This document shows positions 45,917 through 54,994 of a DNA stretch of 64,000 nt, piece after piece. The notes beneath the pieces are model-generated. The model had not been told where the DNA came from and searched no databases. It worked only from the letters and a program-made list of their open reading frames with translations. Numbering within the stretch: the first letter of the stretch is position 1; every line of letters begins with the position of its first letter. The position numbers were made by a program, and so were the translations under genes. The stretch spans positions 39,039 through 103,038 of the forward strand of contig CAVBMG010000004.1 of the NCBI GenBank assembly GCA_963596435.1, written 5' to 3'. This stretch comes from COE1 sp963596435. Its GTDB lineage: Bacteria; Bacillota; Clostridia; Lachnospirales; Lachnospiraceae.

Positions 45917-48498
45917 TTATATTTCATCCAGATGCCGAATCAGACGATAACTGTTCTTTCCCGCTTCTTTTGTCTTATACAATACTTTATCCGCCTCTTT
46001 AAATAAAATATTCATAGATAGCTTCTGGGATGTATACACAGCTCCAAGGCTAATAGACAGCTTCTGGGTCAGTCCCTGATAGGTAAACTGACAATCCATA
46101 CTCTCTACCAACTGTGCCAGTCTTACCCTCGCGGTCTCTTCATCCATGCCGCTTACACATAACATGAACTCATCGCCTCCATAACGTGCTATTACTGCAT
46201 TTTCTGCGAAGTTCTTCTTCAGATTGTAAGCCAACCGGAGTAAAGCCTCATCACCACCGGCGTGTCCCAGTGTATCATTTACATTTTTAAAGTTATCCAG
46301 ATCCATAACAGCAAAAAGCAGAGAATCATTTTCATTTAATGCCATGCAAAGAGACTCATAATTCTGGGAAAATCCATCTCTGTTATATAATCCGGTCAAA
46401 GGATCTCTCTGTGCCTTATCTGCAATCTCCAGCTTCTCTTTCATTTCTTTCTGGATATTCACCAGTTTACCAATTACATGCATAACCTTGCCATTACTGT
46501 CTGTAACAGAATGTCCTATGAGACGATACCATTGCGTATATCCATCTGCATCGGTCAGCTGGAATTCAGTCTGAGCACCCTGACCTTCCTTTACGACTCT
46601 GCGGCACTGCTCTGCTATTGTCTTCATATCCAGCTCATGCTTTCTTGCACTCCGGTTCTTCTCCATCATGATAATCAGAATGCCCGCTATGAATATAATA
46701 AAGACAATACAGACCACAAGAATACTCATAAATGGATTGGCTTCCACGAAACGCCGAAGCGTTACAGGTTTAGCCGGAGGCTGTGTATATTCTCTCAGCA
46801 TGATCTGCATCTTTTCATCTGCAATACTGTAAATGCACTTATTGCATACCGATACCAGTCTCGTATCCACATCTTCTGGAAAAGCCAGGCAATACTGGCT
46901 CATGCCGGATAAAGGTACAATGGTCACACGATTACATTCCTGCTGCAATATCAATTATCCCTGTCGTCAGAGCTTCCTGTAACTGCTACGTATTGTCATA
47001 TCCATAATACGCAACTTCAAGTCCGCAATTTTCTTTTATATCCGCAAGAATCGCCGAAGCCAGACCGGTAAACTCTGTGCCATTTTCATATTGAAAAGGT
47101 GCACCGTTTCTCAGATATCCTACCCTTACCGTACCCAGTCCATCCAGGTATTCCTTCTCCGTCTGGGAGAAATTTACCTCATATTCTCCCGTAATAGCAC
47201 TCTCCTGTATCGCATTGCCACTACTTTCCTCCACAGGTATATCCACTGTTCTGGAAGATTCCCATCTATTATTCCAATCCTCTGCAATATCGTCAAAGCT
47301 CTCTTTTCTCTGTCCAATTGCTGCTTCGATCACTCGCTTTACTTCACTGGTATCCGTCTCCAGATTCAGCCTGGAAGTCAGCATCTGCTTCTTTTGATAA
47401 GATTCATCCGTAGCCGGGGCATTACTGAGTAATATTACGTTTTCCATATTACCATATGCATCCGGGTAAGGGGCTGTCTTCACAAGAGATAAGGTCTCAT
47501 GATCCAGCGCATATCCCGATTCATCCAGCATATATTCAATATATGCCTTTGCCGCAGCCTCATTCTTGGTATTACGGTTAATTGCATAGCAGTAATCCGT
47601 AGATATGGTCATATACTGTCTGCCATTGATTTCATTTGGAAAAGGCATAAAAGCAATGGAATCCGGGTTAGGCCCTGCTTCTTTTACCTGATTTATCGCC
47701 CAGGAACCAATCGCCATACAGCCAATCTTGCCCTCATTGAGCATACTCTTGGAGCTGTTCCAATCTGACATCAGTGGATTGGTTTCACTCAAATTATCTT
47801 TTACAATGTCATACAACATTTTGTAGACCGTATAATGCGTAGTGCCCTTCAGAAATGGATCTTTCTCATTTACGATTCCAATTTCCTTATATTCAGGATT
47901 ACCTGTCATCTCAATATAAGGGAACTGTTCCCAGAAAGTCAGCGTCCAGTTCGCAGCATAATTCGTATAAAAAGGAATTGCATTCGTACGCTCTTTTATA
48001 TACTCCAGATCTGTCAAAAACTCATCAACAGACTTTGGTGTATCTGTAATACCAGCCTGATAAAAGACATCCTTGTTATATAAAATTCCAGCCAGATAAG
48101 CAGAATAGGGAAGTCCATATACTGTACCCTCTGTATATTTACTTGCTTCCAGATAATTATACTTCTGTGCCAGCTCCGTATACTCCCCCAATGGAGTAAA
48201 ATACTGTGCATATTCATCAGCTCTTACAAAGCTGGGAACGAAAAGCACATCTCCATAATTATCATAGGGAAGTCTCTGCTGAATTGCATTCTCATAATCT
48301 TCATAATAATGATATTCTACCTTAACATTGGGATATTTCTTCTCAAATCCATCAATGTATTGCTCCATATAATCTTCCCCGACATTGGAAGATACCTCTA
48401 TTGTTCCTGAAATCTCCGCATCTTCTGCTGCCTGTACGGATATCGAACCAGCCATAAAGCATGCACCCACACAGCCTAATATGATACGCTTTTTGCAT
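45917..48498 (-). pseudogene. Decayed sugar-binding-protein/GGDEF hybrid sensor gene
   Basis: Two frames (46986-48470 and 45917-46954) are parts of one former gene of about 860 codons. In order they encode a signal peptide, a type 1 sugar-binding domain related to the mannan lipoprotein, a family 3 binding domain (TVRVGYLRNGAPFQYENGTE), a membrane helix, a PAS-like segment, and GGDEF (RYGGDEFM, DLDNFKNVNDTLGHAGGDEA). Lesions are an amber TAG at 46988-46986 with conserved sequence continuing after it (QLQEALTTGIIDIAAGM), and a one-base shift near 46940 that joins GM to NRVTIVPLSG. The signal peptide frame (KKRIILGCVGACFMAGS) also lacks an in-frame ATG; ATG 48498-48496 is one base out. Sequencing error is a less likely alternative for all three. 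Confidence 0.85.
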
Positions 48499-48667
48499 GA
48501 TGTTTGGGGGCAAAATTTTCAGGTTTTTTCCTGACATTTTACATATAGGATATCACATATGTTAGTCGTTGGAAATATTTTCTTATAAGAGAAAGACGCG
48601 ATACTCTACGAATACCACGTCTTTTCTATGTATTATTCAACTAAGGGAAAAAAGAATTAGCATTATT

Positions 48668-49945
48668 TTATTTATTATAGTTAGCAGACTGGAAGTCAGG
48701 ATAAGCAGACTCAAGACCATGCTCTGTCGGGTCAAGACCTTCAAGCTCTTCTTTCTCAGATACTCTAAGTCCTACTGTCTTCTTGATAACGAAGAATACA
48801 ATTGTCATCATGACTGCTGTCCAGGCAAGGATTACGATAACAGCCAGAGCCTGAATACCAAGCTGACGGAAACCGCCGCCATAGAAAAGACCCTTTGTTG
48901 TGTTACCATCTTCTACTACACCGAAAAGACCTACTGCCAAAGTACCCCACAAGCCGTTGCAGAAATGAACTGCTACAGCACCAACAGGATCATCAATCTT
49001 TAATGTATTTTCAATGAAGTATACGCCTACACATACCAGAATACCTGCTACAATACCGATAATAGCTGCACCCGGGATATCTACGTTGTTACATCCGGCT
49101 GTAATGGCAACCAAACCTGCCAGAGAACCGTTTAAAGACATGGATACATCAGGAGCACCATTCTTGATCCAGGTAAAGATCATTGCTGTACATGTTGCAA
49201 AAGCAGGTGCAATTGTTGTTGTTGCAAAAATCTTACCAAGTGCATCACCATCTGCTGCTGCGGCACCGTTGAAACCATACCAGCCAAACCACAGAATGAA
49301 TACACCAAGAGCTGCTACTACAATGTTATGTCCAAGAATAGGAACGGACTTGCCATTCTTATCATATTTACCAATACGGGGTCCTAACATGGCAGCACCG
49401 ATCAAACCAGTGAAACCACCTACCATATGGATGACACAGGAACCTGCGAAATCAACAAATCCCATGTTAGTCAGCCATGCCTGACCGCCCCATACCCAGT
49501 GAGCTTCAACAGGGTATACGAATAAGCTGATTACGAAAGAATAAATACAGTAGGAAATGAATTTTGTACGCTCTGCCATGGCACCAGATACGATTGTAGC
49601 TGCTGTTGCACAGAATACCAGATTGAATACGAAACCATACCAGTCAGTATTGTCGAAATCAAATACATTCAAGCCCCAGCCAATGAAGTTATTACCTACA
49701 CCACATAACAGGTTATAACCAACCAGGATAAAAGCAACCGTACCAAGACAAAAGTCCATCAGGTTCTTCATAATAATGTTACCGGCATTCTTGGCTCTGG
49801 TAAAACCAGCCTCACACATTGCGAAACCTGCCTGCATAAAGAATACCAATGCTGCACCGATCAGGAACCATACACCGTGGGAACCAAAGATAATGCTGTT
49901 CACCGCATTAAGGGCATCTTCAGATGCTTCTGTTAATAAAAACAT
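48668..49945 (-). CDS. amt: Ammonium transporter
   Basis: 425 residues from ATG 49945 (AAAGGAGGAG ahead), with about eleven membrane helices. Amt hallmarks include the N-terminal FMQAGFAMCEAGFTRAKN, the DFAGSCVIHMVGG pore motif with its His, and the second pore His region AVHFCNGLWGTLAVG. It conducts ammonium across the membrane. The glnB gene lies just upstream in the same orientation, the standard pairing in which PII blocks the channel. A strong stem-loop sits between the two genes. The 170-bp gap after it toward the pseudogene holds a weak hairpin (48591-48625) and AT-rich DNA. Confidence 0.96.
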   Translation of the reverse strand: MFLLTEASEDALNAVNSIIFGSHGVWFLIGAALVFFMQAGFAMCEAGFTRAKNAGNIIMKNLMDFCLGTVAFILVGYNLLCGVGNNFIGWGLNVFDFDNTDWYGFVFNLVFCATAATIVSGAMAERTKFISYCIYSFVISLFVYPVEAHWVWGGQAWLTNMGFVDFAGSCVIHMVGGFTGLIGAAMLGPRIGKYDKNGKSVPILGHNIVVAALGVFILWFGWYGFNGAAAADGDALGKIFATTTIAPAFATCTAMIFTWIKNGAPDVSMSLNGSLAGLVAITAGCNNVDIPGAAIIGIVAGILVCVGVYFIENTLKIDDPVGAVAVHFCNGLWGTLAVGLFGVVEDGNTTKGLFYGGGFRQLGIQALAVIVILAWTAVMMTIVFFVIKKTVGLRVSEKEELEGLDPTEHGLESAYPDFQSANYNK

Positions 49946-50000
49946 AACTTTCTCCTCCTTTATCTGTGTATTGCCATGATAAACATTCTTATCAATAGAA

Positions 50001-50058
50001 AAAGGAGATAACAACCGGCTGCCTGCAGTAGCTACTGCGCCCGTTCATTATCTCCTTT
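50001..50058 (-). terminator. Large stem-loop between glnB and amt (attenuator candidate)
   Basis: AAAGGAGATAA (50001-50011) and TTATCTCCTTT (50048-50058) form a perfect 11-bp outer stem around an inner palindrome GCAGTAGCTACTGC (50025-50038). Reading on the minus strand it ends in CTCCTTTTTC, so it can act as an intrinsic terminator separating glnB from amt. It also hides AAGGAGA sequences. Confidence 0.65.
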
Positions 50059-50115
50059 GATAATACACATACATAAATTTTTCATTTTTCAATTAAATCT
50101 GTAGAACTGTGAAAA

Positions 50116-50454
50116 CTACAGAGCCTTCTGTCCACGCTCGCCTGTTCGGATTCTGACAGCGTCCTGAACATCATATACGAAGATCTTACCATCACCATAA
50201 TTACCAGTGTTGATCTCTTTTACAATCTTATCAATCAAAGCTTCTGATACTTCATCAGATACAACCGTCTCAACCTTGATCTTCGGTAAAAGATTGACAC
50301 GATATTCTGCACCACGGTATCTCTTCACAACACCCTTCTGATTACCGTAACCCATAATGTTTGCAATATTCAGACCATTTACGTTAGATTCTTCCAATAT
50401 AGCCTTCAAATCTTCCAGTTTCTCAGGTCTGATGATAATCTCCAACTTCTTCAT
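50116..50454 (-). CDS. glnB: Nitrogen regulatory protein PII
   Basis: 112 residues from ATG 50454, with GAGGAGG ahead; the longer frame covers the leader terminator and is not used. The typical PII ferredoxin-like fold is seen: KKLEIIIRPEKLEDLKAIL, the T-loop KRYRGAEYRVNLLPK with the conserved Tyr, and the C-terminal nucleotide site GDGKIFVYDVQDAVRIRTGE. It senses ATP/ADP and 2-oxoglutarate and should control the Amt channel encoded downstream. Confidence 0.96.
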   Translation of the reverse strand: MKKLEIIIRPEKLEDLKAILEESNVNGLNIANIMGYGNQKGVVKRYRGAEYRVNLLPKIKVETVVSDEVSEALIDKIVKEINTGNYGDGKIFVYDVQDAVRIRTGERGQKAL

Positions 50455-50484
50455 CCTGCTAACCTCCTCATATTTCTTATATCT

Positions 50485-50554
50485 GCCTACGAATAATTTT
50501 CCGTTTATTCGTACAAAAAAGGCATTCGCGAATACATTGTATTCTCGAACGCCC
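50485..50554 (-). promoter_or_regulatory. Terminator/antiterminator-like leader of glnB-amt
   Basis: Just after the promoter, GGCGTTCG/CGAATGCC plus an inner GAATAC/GTATTC stem is followed by TTTTTT (50520-50515), an intrinsic terminator upstream of glnB. A second hairpin, ACGAATAA/TTATTCGT (50505-50512, 50489-50496), can extend through GCCT/AGGC (50523-50520, 50488-50485) and would then take the GCC end of the terminator stem. The two states exclude each other, which is the layout of transcription attenuation. Confidence 0.6.
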
Positions 50555-50568
50555 TTGTTCTGTCTTTT

Positions 50569-50596
50569 ATTATACACAGAATAGGAATGGTGTCAA
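50569..50596 (-). promoter_or_regulatory. Promoter of glnB-amt
   Basis: TTGACA (50596-50591), a 16-nt spacer and TATAAT (50574-50569) on the minus strand, directly upstream of the leader terminator. Upstream to 50737 the DNA is AT-rich with no gene. Confidence 0.8.
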
Positions 50597-50737
50597 ATGT
50601 TTTTTAGAATTTTTTCATTTTTATTATTCTATTGTGCATGAATCAGGCGTTGCGTTGTCCAAATGTGCATTAAATGAAGCTGTTTCGTGCAATATTTTGA
50701 ATTTTTTATTGTTTGCCAAGGTATGAAATCAACATTT

Positions 50738-51586
50738 TCATCCAAGTCTATATTCTACAAAATCTTTCTCCACCTCTGCAAATGATTCACTAAGTTGAAA
50801 TCCCAGTCTCTCACATAAATGCCTTGATGGCAAATTCTCCTTATGTACGATTGCTCTGAAAGCATCCTGTCCAAGCCACTCTCTGCCATACTCAAGAATG
50901 GCACTGCATGCTTCATATGCATATCCCTGATGCTGATACTCTGCTCCCAGCATAAAGCCAAGCTCCAGCCCGTCATAGCCTTCCTTATATTCCAAGCCAG
51001 CCCTGCCAATCACCACTCCTGTGTCTTTTAACGTAATGATCCACATCCCATAGCCATAGAAACCATAAATGTTCTGGATATAATCTCTGGTATAACTAAG
51101 CTCCTGCTCCGGGTCTGAATACAGATTATCCATATATTTCGTAATAGAATCATCCGAATACAATTCATACAGCCTCGGAACATCCTCCGGCATAATCTCC
51201 CTGATCAGAAGTCGATCCGTCTCCACAATGTTCCATGGTATCCCCTTAGTCCGCCTATAAATGCGATCCAGATATTCGCCGTCTATATCCTCAAGAGACT
51301 CTACGCAATATACACCACTGGGCAGACTGGCATCCCGGCTTCCAGAATCCAGTACAATACAACAGGGGATCTGCTGCGATACACAGTAAAAGGCTAATTG
51401 TGGGTCATCCGTGAGAACAACAAAGTTTCCACCTTTCTCAGATATAGAAAGTATCTGAGAAACCAAAATGTGAAACTGCTCCATTGTATGCTGCAAATAA
51501 TTTAGTTTCCCCTGATAATCGCCCTGTCCCAGCTCCTGCTGTAAATAGGGCAGATATATAAATAATTGTTTTAGCATTATGTCCAT
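50738..51586 (-). CDS. GNAT-family N-acetyltransferase with N-terminal extension
   Basis: 282 residues from ATG 51586; the earlier apparent start is a TTG. Residues from about 140 to the end are a RimJ/RimL-like GNAT domain (ETDRLLIREIMPEDVPRLYE, LELGFMLGAEYQHQGYAYEA with the acetyl-CoA loop, NLPSRHLCERLGF). The first 130 residues are a separate small domain that looks alpha/beta (GGNFVVLTDDPQLAFYC, CCIVLDSG), not one I recognise. The substrate is unknown. It is divergent from the cyclophilin gene. Confidence 0.82.
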   Translation of the reverse strand: MDIMLKQLFIYLPYLQQELGQGDYQGKLNYLQHTMEQFHILVSQILSISEKGGNFVVLTDDPQLAFYCVSQQIPCCIVLDSGSRDASLPSGVYCVESLEDIDGEYLDRIYRRTKGIPWNIVETDRLLIREIMPEDVPRLYELYSDDSITKYMDNLYSDPEQELSYTRDYIQNIYGFYGYGMWIITLKDTGVVIGRAGLEYKEGYDGLELGFMLGAEYQHQGYAYEACSAILEYGREWLGQDAFRAIVHKENLPSRHLCERLGFQLSESFAEVEKDFVEYRLG

Positions 51587-51648
51587 GATCGGATACTCTC
51601 TTTCACACTCTAACAAAATATCATTGCTACCAAAGTTATAATTTTAAC

Positions 51649-51677
51649 TTGATGAATATGAGAAATTCAACTACAAT
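51649..51677 (+). promoter_or_regulatory. Promoter of the cyclophilin gene
   Basis: TTGATG (51649-51654), a 17-nt spacer and TACAAT (51672-51677), 65 bp ahead of the ATG. Confidence 0.6.
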
Positions 51678-51741
51678 ATGGTTAGTTGCAGCAGATTCCA
51701 TTTTTGACCTGCTGCCATCAATGAATAAAGGAGAATATACT

Positions 51742-52263
51742 ATGGCACAGAATCCCATTGTTACAATTGAAATGGAAAATGGCGATATCATCAAAGCAGA
51801 GCTTTATCCTGAAATCGCTCCTAACACAGTAAAGAACTTCATCAGCCTCGTAAAGAAAGGCTACTATGACGGATTAATCTTCCACAGAGTCATCAACGGC
51901 TTCATGATCCAGGGTGGATGTCCTGACGGAACAGGCATGGGCGGTCCTGGCTACTCCATCAAAGGTGAATTCGCACAGAATGGCTTCGCCAACGACTTAA
52001 AGCATACAGAAGGCGTTTTATCCATGGCAAGAAGCATGATGCCAGACTCAGCAGGCAGCCAGTTCTTCATTATGCATAAGAACGCTCCTCACTTAGACGG
52101 CGCATATGCAGCTTTCGGTAAAGTTATCGAAGGACAGGATATCGTAAATAAAATTGCCACCACACAGACTGATTACTCCGACAGACCACTCAAAAAACAG
52201 GTCATGAAGAAAATAACTGTTGATACATTTGGTGTTGATTATGAGGAACCTGAGAAGTGCTAA
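51742..52263 (+). CDS. Cyclophilin-type peptidyl-prolyl cis-trans isomerase
   Basis: 173 residues from ATG 51742 with AAAGGAG ahead; the longer frame would include the promoter. It is a single-domain cyclophilin: TVKNFISLVKKGYYDGLIFH, the active-site Arg in FHRVINGFMIQGG, and GSQFFIMHKNAPHLDG. No signal peptide, so it is a cytoplasmic folding helper. The stop codon lies in the loop of the gene's own terminator. Confidence 0.95.
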   Translation: MAQNPIVTIEMENGDIIKAELYPEIAPNTVKNFISLVKKGYYDGLIFHRVINGFMIQGGCPDGTGMGGPGYSIKGEFAQNGFANDLKHTEGVLSMARSMMPDSAGSQFFIMHKNAPHLDGAYAAFGKVIEGQDIVNKIATTQTDYSDRPLKKQVMKKITVDTFGVDYEEPEKC

Positions 52264-52278
52264 TGCACTTCTCTTTTT
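52252..52278 (+). terminator. Terminator overlapping the cyclophilin stop codon
   Basis: GAGAAGTGC (52252-52260) and GCACTTCTC (52265-52273) pair around the loop TAAT, followed by TTTTT. The last three codons form the left arm and the stop codon TAA is in the loop. Confidence 0.9.
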
Positions 52279-52630
52279 ATTTATTCAGATCATTGATCGC
52301 ATCCAGATAGCCCTCCAGACGCTTCTGTGCGCTTACACTTAGATTCTGGTATGCTTCTATCAGCCTGTATTCCTTAGAATCCCTGTCTATCATTATATAA
52401 TTCGGTTGCTGGTATTCTTTTAATTTCTGATTGTCCGTCCCCTGTAATAACTCATATGGAGAAATACCAAGTACTTCGCATATAATCATGATTTTATCCG
52501 CAGAAGGATTGGTCTTCTTACGTTTCCAGTCACTGACCGTACTTTGAGAAATCCCGGTTCTCTTTGCAAATTCCAGTTGAGAAATTCCCTTTTCCTCCAT
52601 ATACTTGTAGATTCTTTCACTTATCAGCAT
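52277..52630 (-). CDS. XRE-family helix-turn-helix regulator
   Basis: 117 residues. The Cro/CI-type helix-turn-helix covers about residues 5-62 (ISQLEFAKRTGISQSTVSDW, then NPSADKIMIICEVLGIS). A short tail (YRLIEAYQNLSVSAQKRLEG) resembles that of many Firmicute XRE proteins. It starts 4 bp after the Rpn-type nuclease gene, so the two are very likely co-transcribed, and it may control that gene. Confidence 0.85.
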   Translation of the reverse strand: MLISERIYKYMEEKGISQLEFAKRTGISQSTVSDWKRKKTNPSADKIMIICEVLGISPYELLQGTDNQKLKEYQQPNYIMIDRDSKEYRLIEAYQNLSVSAQKRLEGYLDAINDLNK

Positions 52631-52634
52631 AGTA

Positions 52635-53531
52635 TTATAATTCTCCTGCCTGCTCCAGGTCCTTTTTAAGTTCCAAAATTCTTTCTTCTGAAAGTTCAGA
52701 ATATTTCATAATTAACTCCATAGGCATATGATCAGCCAGCATTTCCCTTACGACCTTCTCTTGCGCCTGTTCTATACCTTGTTCCATGCCCTGCTGATAG
52801 TTTTCCTTCCACTTACTATTCATCCAATTAACATATTCTACATCTGTTGTCATCATACCAATTACCTCTTTCTCTCTCTGCTCTAAAAATCTTACAAGTA
52901 TATTTTCTTGCTTACAACGCTGAATGATCTCCTTTGCCTGGTTGACACCCCAGCTTGCACCATATTCCTGTCTGACTTCCGTACATATCTGTGTAAATCT
53001 CACGTATTGATAAATAATATCATTCCCATGTCCATCACGAATTATCTTTACTCTTAAATCTATCGGACTGTTTCCTGAAAAATAAGTTTCTGCAAAAGAC
53101 AGCTGTTCTATCCCCAAATATTCACTACCTGTATATATAATATATAATTCTGGTTTGGGTAAATGGATGACTTTAGATTCATGTACGCTAATTTTTCGCC
53201 TGCTTAAATATTCCTCACAAGTACGTACATAATAGAAAAGCACTCGTAAGACTATATTAGGTGACCAGTCTGATTGCGCCTCCACAAGATACATGAATCT
53301 ACCATCTGCAACAAATCCCAAATCATTGTAATAGCCATTCATCAGAACCGTTTCCAGAGTAATAACCTCAATCTCAGGATTTTTCTTTGCACTCTTACCG
53401 CTCAATGCCTCATACAACTCTGTTACATAACCCTGTTCTGCAAATAGTTTTGTGAAAACACTGTCTTTTACCTTACGTTTCATTTTCAAACCGGTTTCAG
53501 CGATTTTTCTCGGTATTTGTTCTTCTATCAT
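52635..53531 (-). CDS. Rpn-family PD-(D/E)XK nuclease / putative transposase
   Basis: 298 residues. The N-terminal two thirds match the PD-(D/E)XK group annotated as Rpn recombination-promoting nuclease: KDSVFTKLFAEQGYVTELY, then catalytic-type NDLGFVADGRFMYLVEAQSDW (Asp, then E-x-Q). A Gln/Glu-rich helical tail (QQGMEQGIEQAQEKVVREM) is also typical. These proteins are horizontally mobile and DNA-cleaving in vitro; the cellular role is unclear. It has its own sigma-A promoter and is followed at 4 bp by an XRE regulator gene. Confidence 0.82.
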   Translation of the reverse strand: MIEEQIPRKIAETGLKMKRKVKDSVFTKLFAEQGYVTELYEALSGKSAKKNPEIEVITLETVLMNGYYNDLGFVADGRFMYLVEAQSDWSPNIVLRVLFYYVRTCEEYLSRRKISVHESKVIHLPKPELYIIYTGSEYLGIEQLSFAETYFSGNSPIDLRVKIIRDGHGNDIIYQYVRFTQICTEVRQEYGASWGVNQAKEIIQRCKQENILVRFLEQREKEVIGMMTTDVEYVNWMNSKWKENYQQGMEQGIEQAQEKVVREMLADHMPMELIMKYSELSEERILELKKDLEQAGEL

Positions 53532-53608
53532 AATACCATTTTTCCTCCTTTGTTACAACTTACGATATGTTATGCTTTTATTTTACGTTCGTTTATCGTA
53601 TATGCGTT

Positions 53609-53637
53609 ATATTAAGGTATAAAATAAGATTTGTCAA
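53609..53637 (-). promoter_or_regulatory. Promoter of the Rpn-XRE pair
   Basis: TTGACA (53637-53632), a 17-nt spacer and TAATAT (53614-53609) on the minus strand. The -35 box overlaps the edge of the 73-bp direct repeat. Confidence 0.7.
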
Positions 53638-53706
53638 TTATGGCAAACCTTATTTTGTCTCTTTTTTACTTCTCAGCCAGGCATCTCTCTTTGTGGAATA
53701 CAATGC
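53634..53706. repeat. Direct repeat copy 1: detached 3' end of the cytidylyltransferase gene
   Basis: 73 bp identical to 56495-56567 at 71 positions. On the minus strand it still encodes ALYSTKRDAWLRSKKETK and the stop codon, and both differences are synonymous (ACA/ACT and AAA/AAG). It lies outside any intact gene, in the 342-bp gap between the truncated ATPase gene and the Rpn gene. Confidence 0.9.
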
Positions 53707-53734
53707 TGATTCTATACTATAACATTACATTTAA

Positions 53735-54980
53735 CTATCGTATCGTTTCTTTTCCATATTCCTCTATGGTACACGTATGATGTTTTTTATCTTTGCCATC
53801 AGGATCATAATTAATTTCTACTAAAAGAATCCTATTTCCATACCCAGAAAGTGTACCATGGTAACGTCTCTCCTTAATCTGCCTGATAAGCCATCTTTAC
53901 CTCATAATTAGGAACATAAGCAGATTCTTCATCCCTATCGTATCCTAAATATCCTAAATGAATTAAGGCGGTTAATACCTCATCCTTTGAAGAAACCGTT
54001 GACAGATCATTTTGAAAGGTATTGGTATTAACATATACTTTTCCACCTGACAGCATTGTCATGATATCGTCCTTTAATCCTTCATAATTCATAGAAATGA
54101 AAGTATTAATCGTTTCAAAGGAAGACGTATTCTTCCAATAAGAATCAAATCTATGTCTATCCATTGCAATTACAACAGAATTAGGATTATACATATGCTT
54201 ACCATCAATCAAATATCCATTATACCAGGCTTTCACTGTTTCAAAATCCATATCATACTTTCTACACAGAACTTTTACTTCATCTTCCGTAAATCCATAG
54301 AACTCAGTAATTGGATAAGAGTCCAGCATAGTATATTCTCTGAAATTATTCAAAGCTGATTCATCTTTTATCTTTTCGATTGGTAAAATACCTGTAACAT
54401 ATGCTAATGCCAGAAAAGATTTTGACTCTTCTGATTTAAAAATGGAATGTAAAAATTGCAAGTATTTATGAACTAATTCTTCGTCATTGCCATTTCTAAT
54501 GACGCAATCCCACTCATCAATAATAATTACAAAAGGAATATTCGTTTTCTGATAAATTCGCATCAGCATATAGCTAAAATTATCCTGATAATTTAACTCA
54601 TCCCCAAATACCTGTTCAAAATCTCTATAAACATATTCGATTATCTTTTCAACAATATTATCCTTATAAGAATCCCAAAACGTTGAAATATCAAGATGAA
54701 TCACATTAAATTTATTCATATATTTTTTGTAATCACAGTTTTGGGAAATTTTTGTATTTTCAAAAAGACTTGTTGAATCAGAACCAAGACTGTAGTATGC
54801 ATCTATCATACCCGCTGCATGAGATTTGCCAAATCGTCTGGCATGGCTTAAAGCAATACATTTATCTTCTGTTGAAATTTTCTTATTCAAAATTTCTAAA
54901 AGTCCTGTCTTATCAACATATACCAGACTGTTCTTTGCCTGTTTAAAACTATCATTATCAGGATTAAAGTACACACCCAT
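53735..54980 (-). pseudogene. AAA-ATPase-like gene with deleted nuclease domain
   Basis: The open frame 53874-54980 gives 368 residues from ATG 54980 (AAGGGAG ahead). It matches the AAA-ATPase-like family usually about 520-560 residues long: MGVYFNPDNDSF start, degenerate Walker A region HARRFGKSHAAG, and IIIDEWDCVI. The usual C-terminal PD-(D/E)XK domain is absent and the frame ends at YVPNYEVKMAYQAD. In another frame, 53872-53735 encodes the family's usual end (RRYHGTLSGYGN, ILLVEINYD, KKHHTCTIEEYG). So the nuclease domain was removed by an internal deletion with a frameshift. A short product could still be made. It starts 15 bp after the stop codon of the other ATPase gene. Confidence 0.82.
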
Positions 54981-54994
54981 GCTGCTTACTCCCT

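Noticed and set aside
46938..46990. Reading the amber codon as a site of programmed read-through or recoding
   Set aside because: A separate one-base shift lies about 45 bp further on and the start region is also out of frame, so general decay explains the pattern better.
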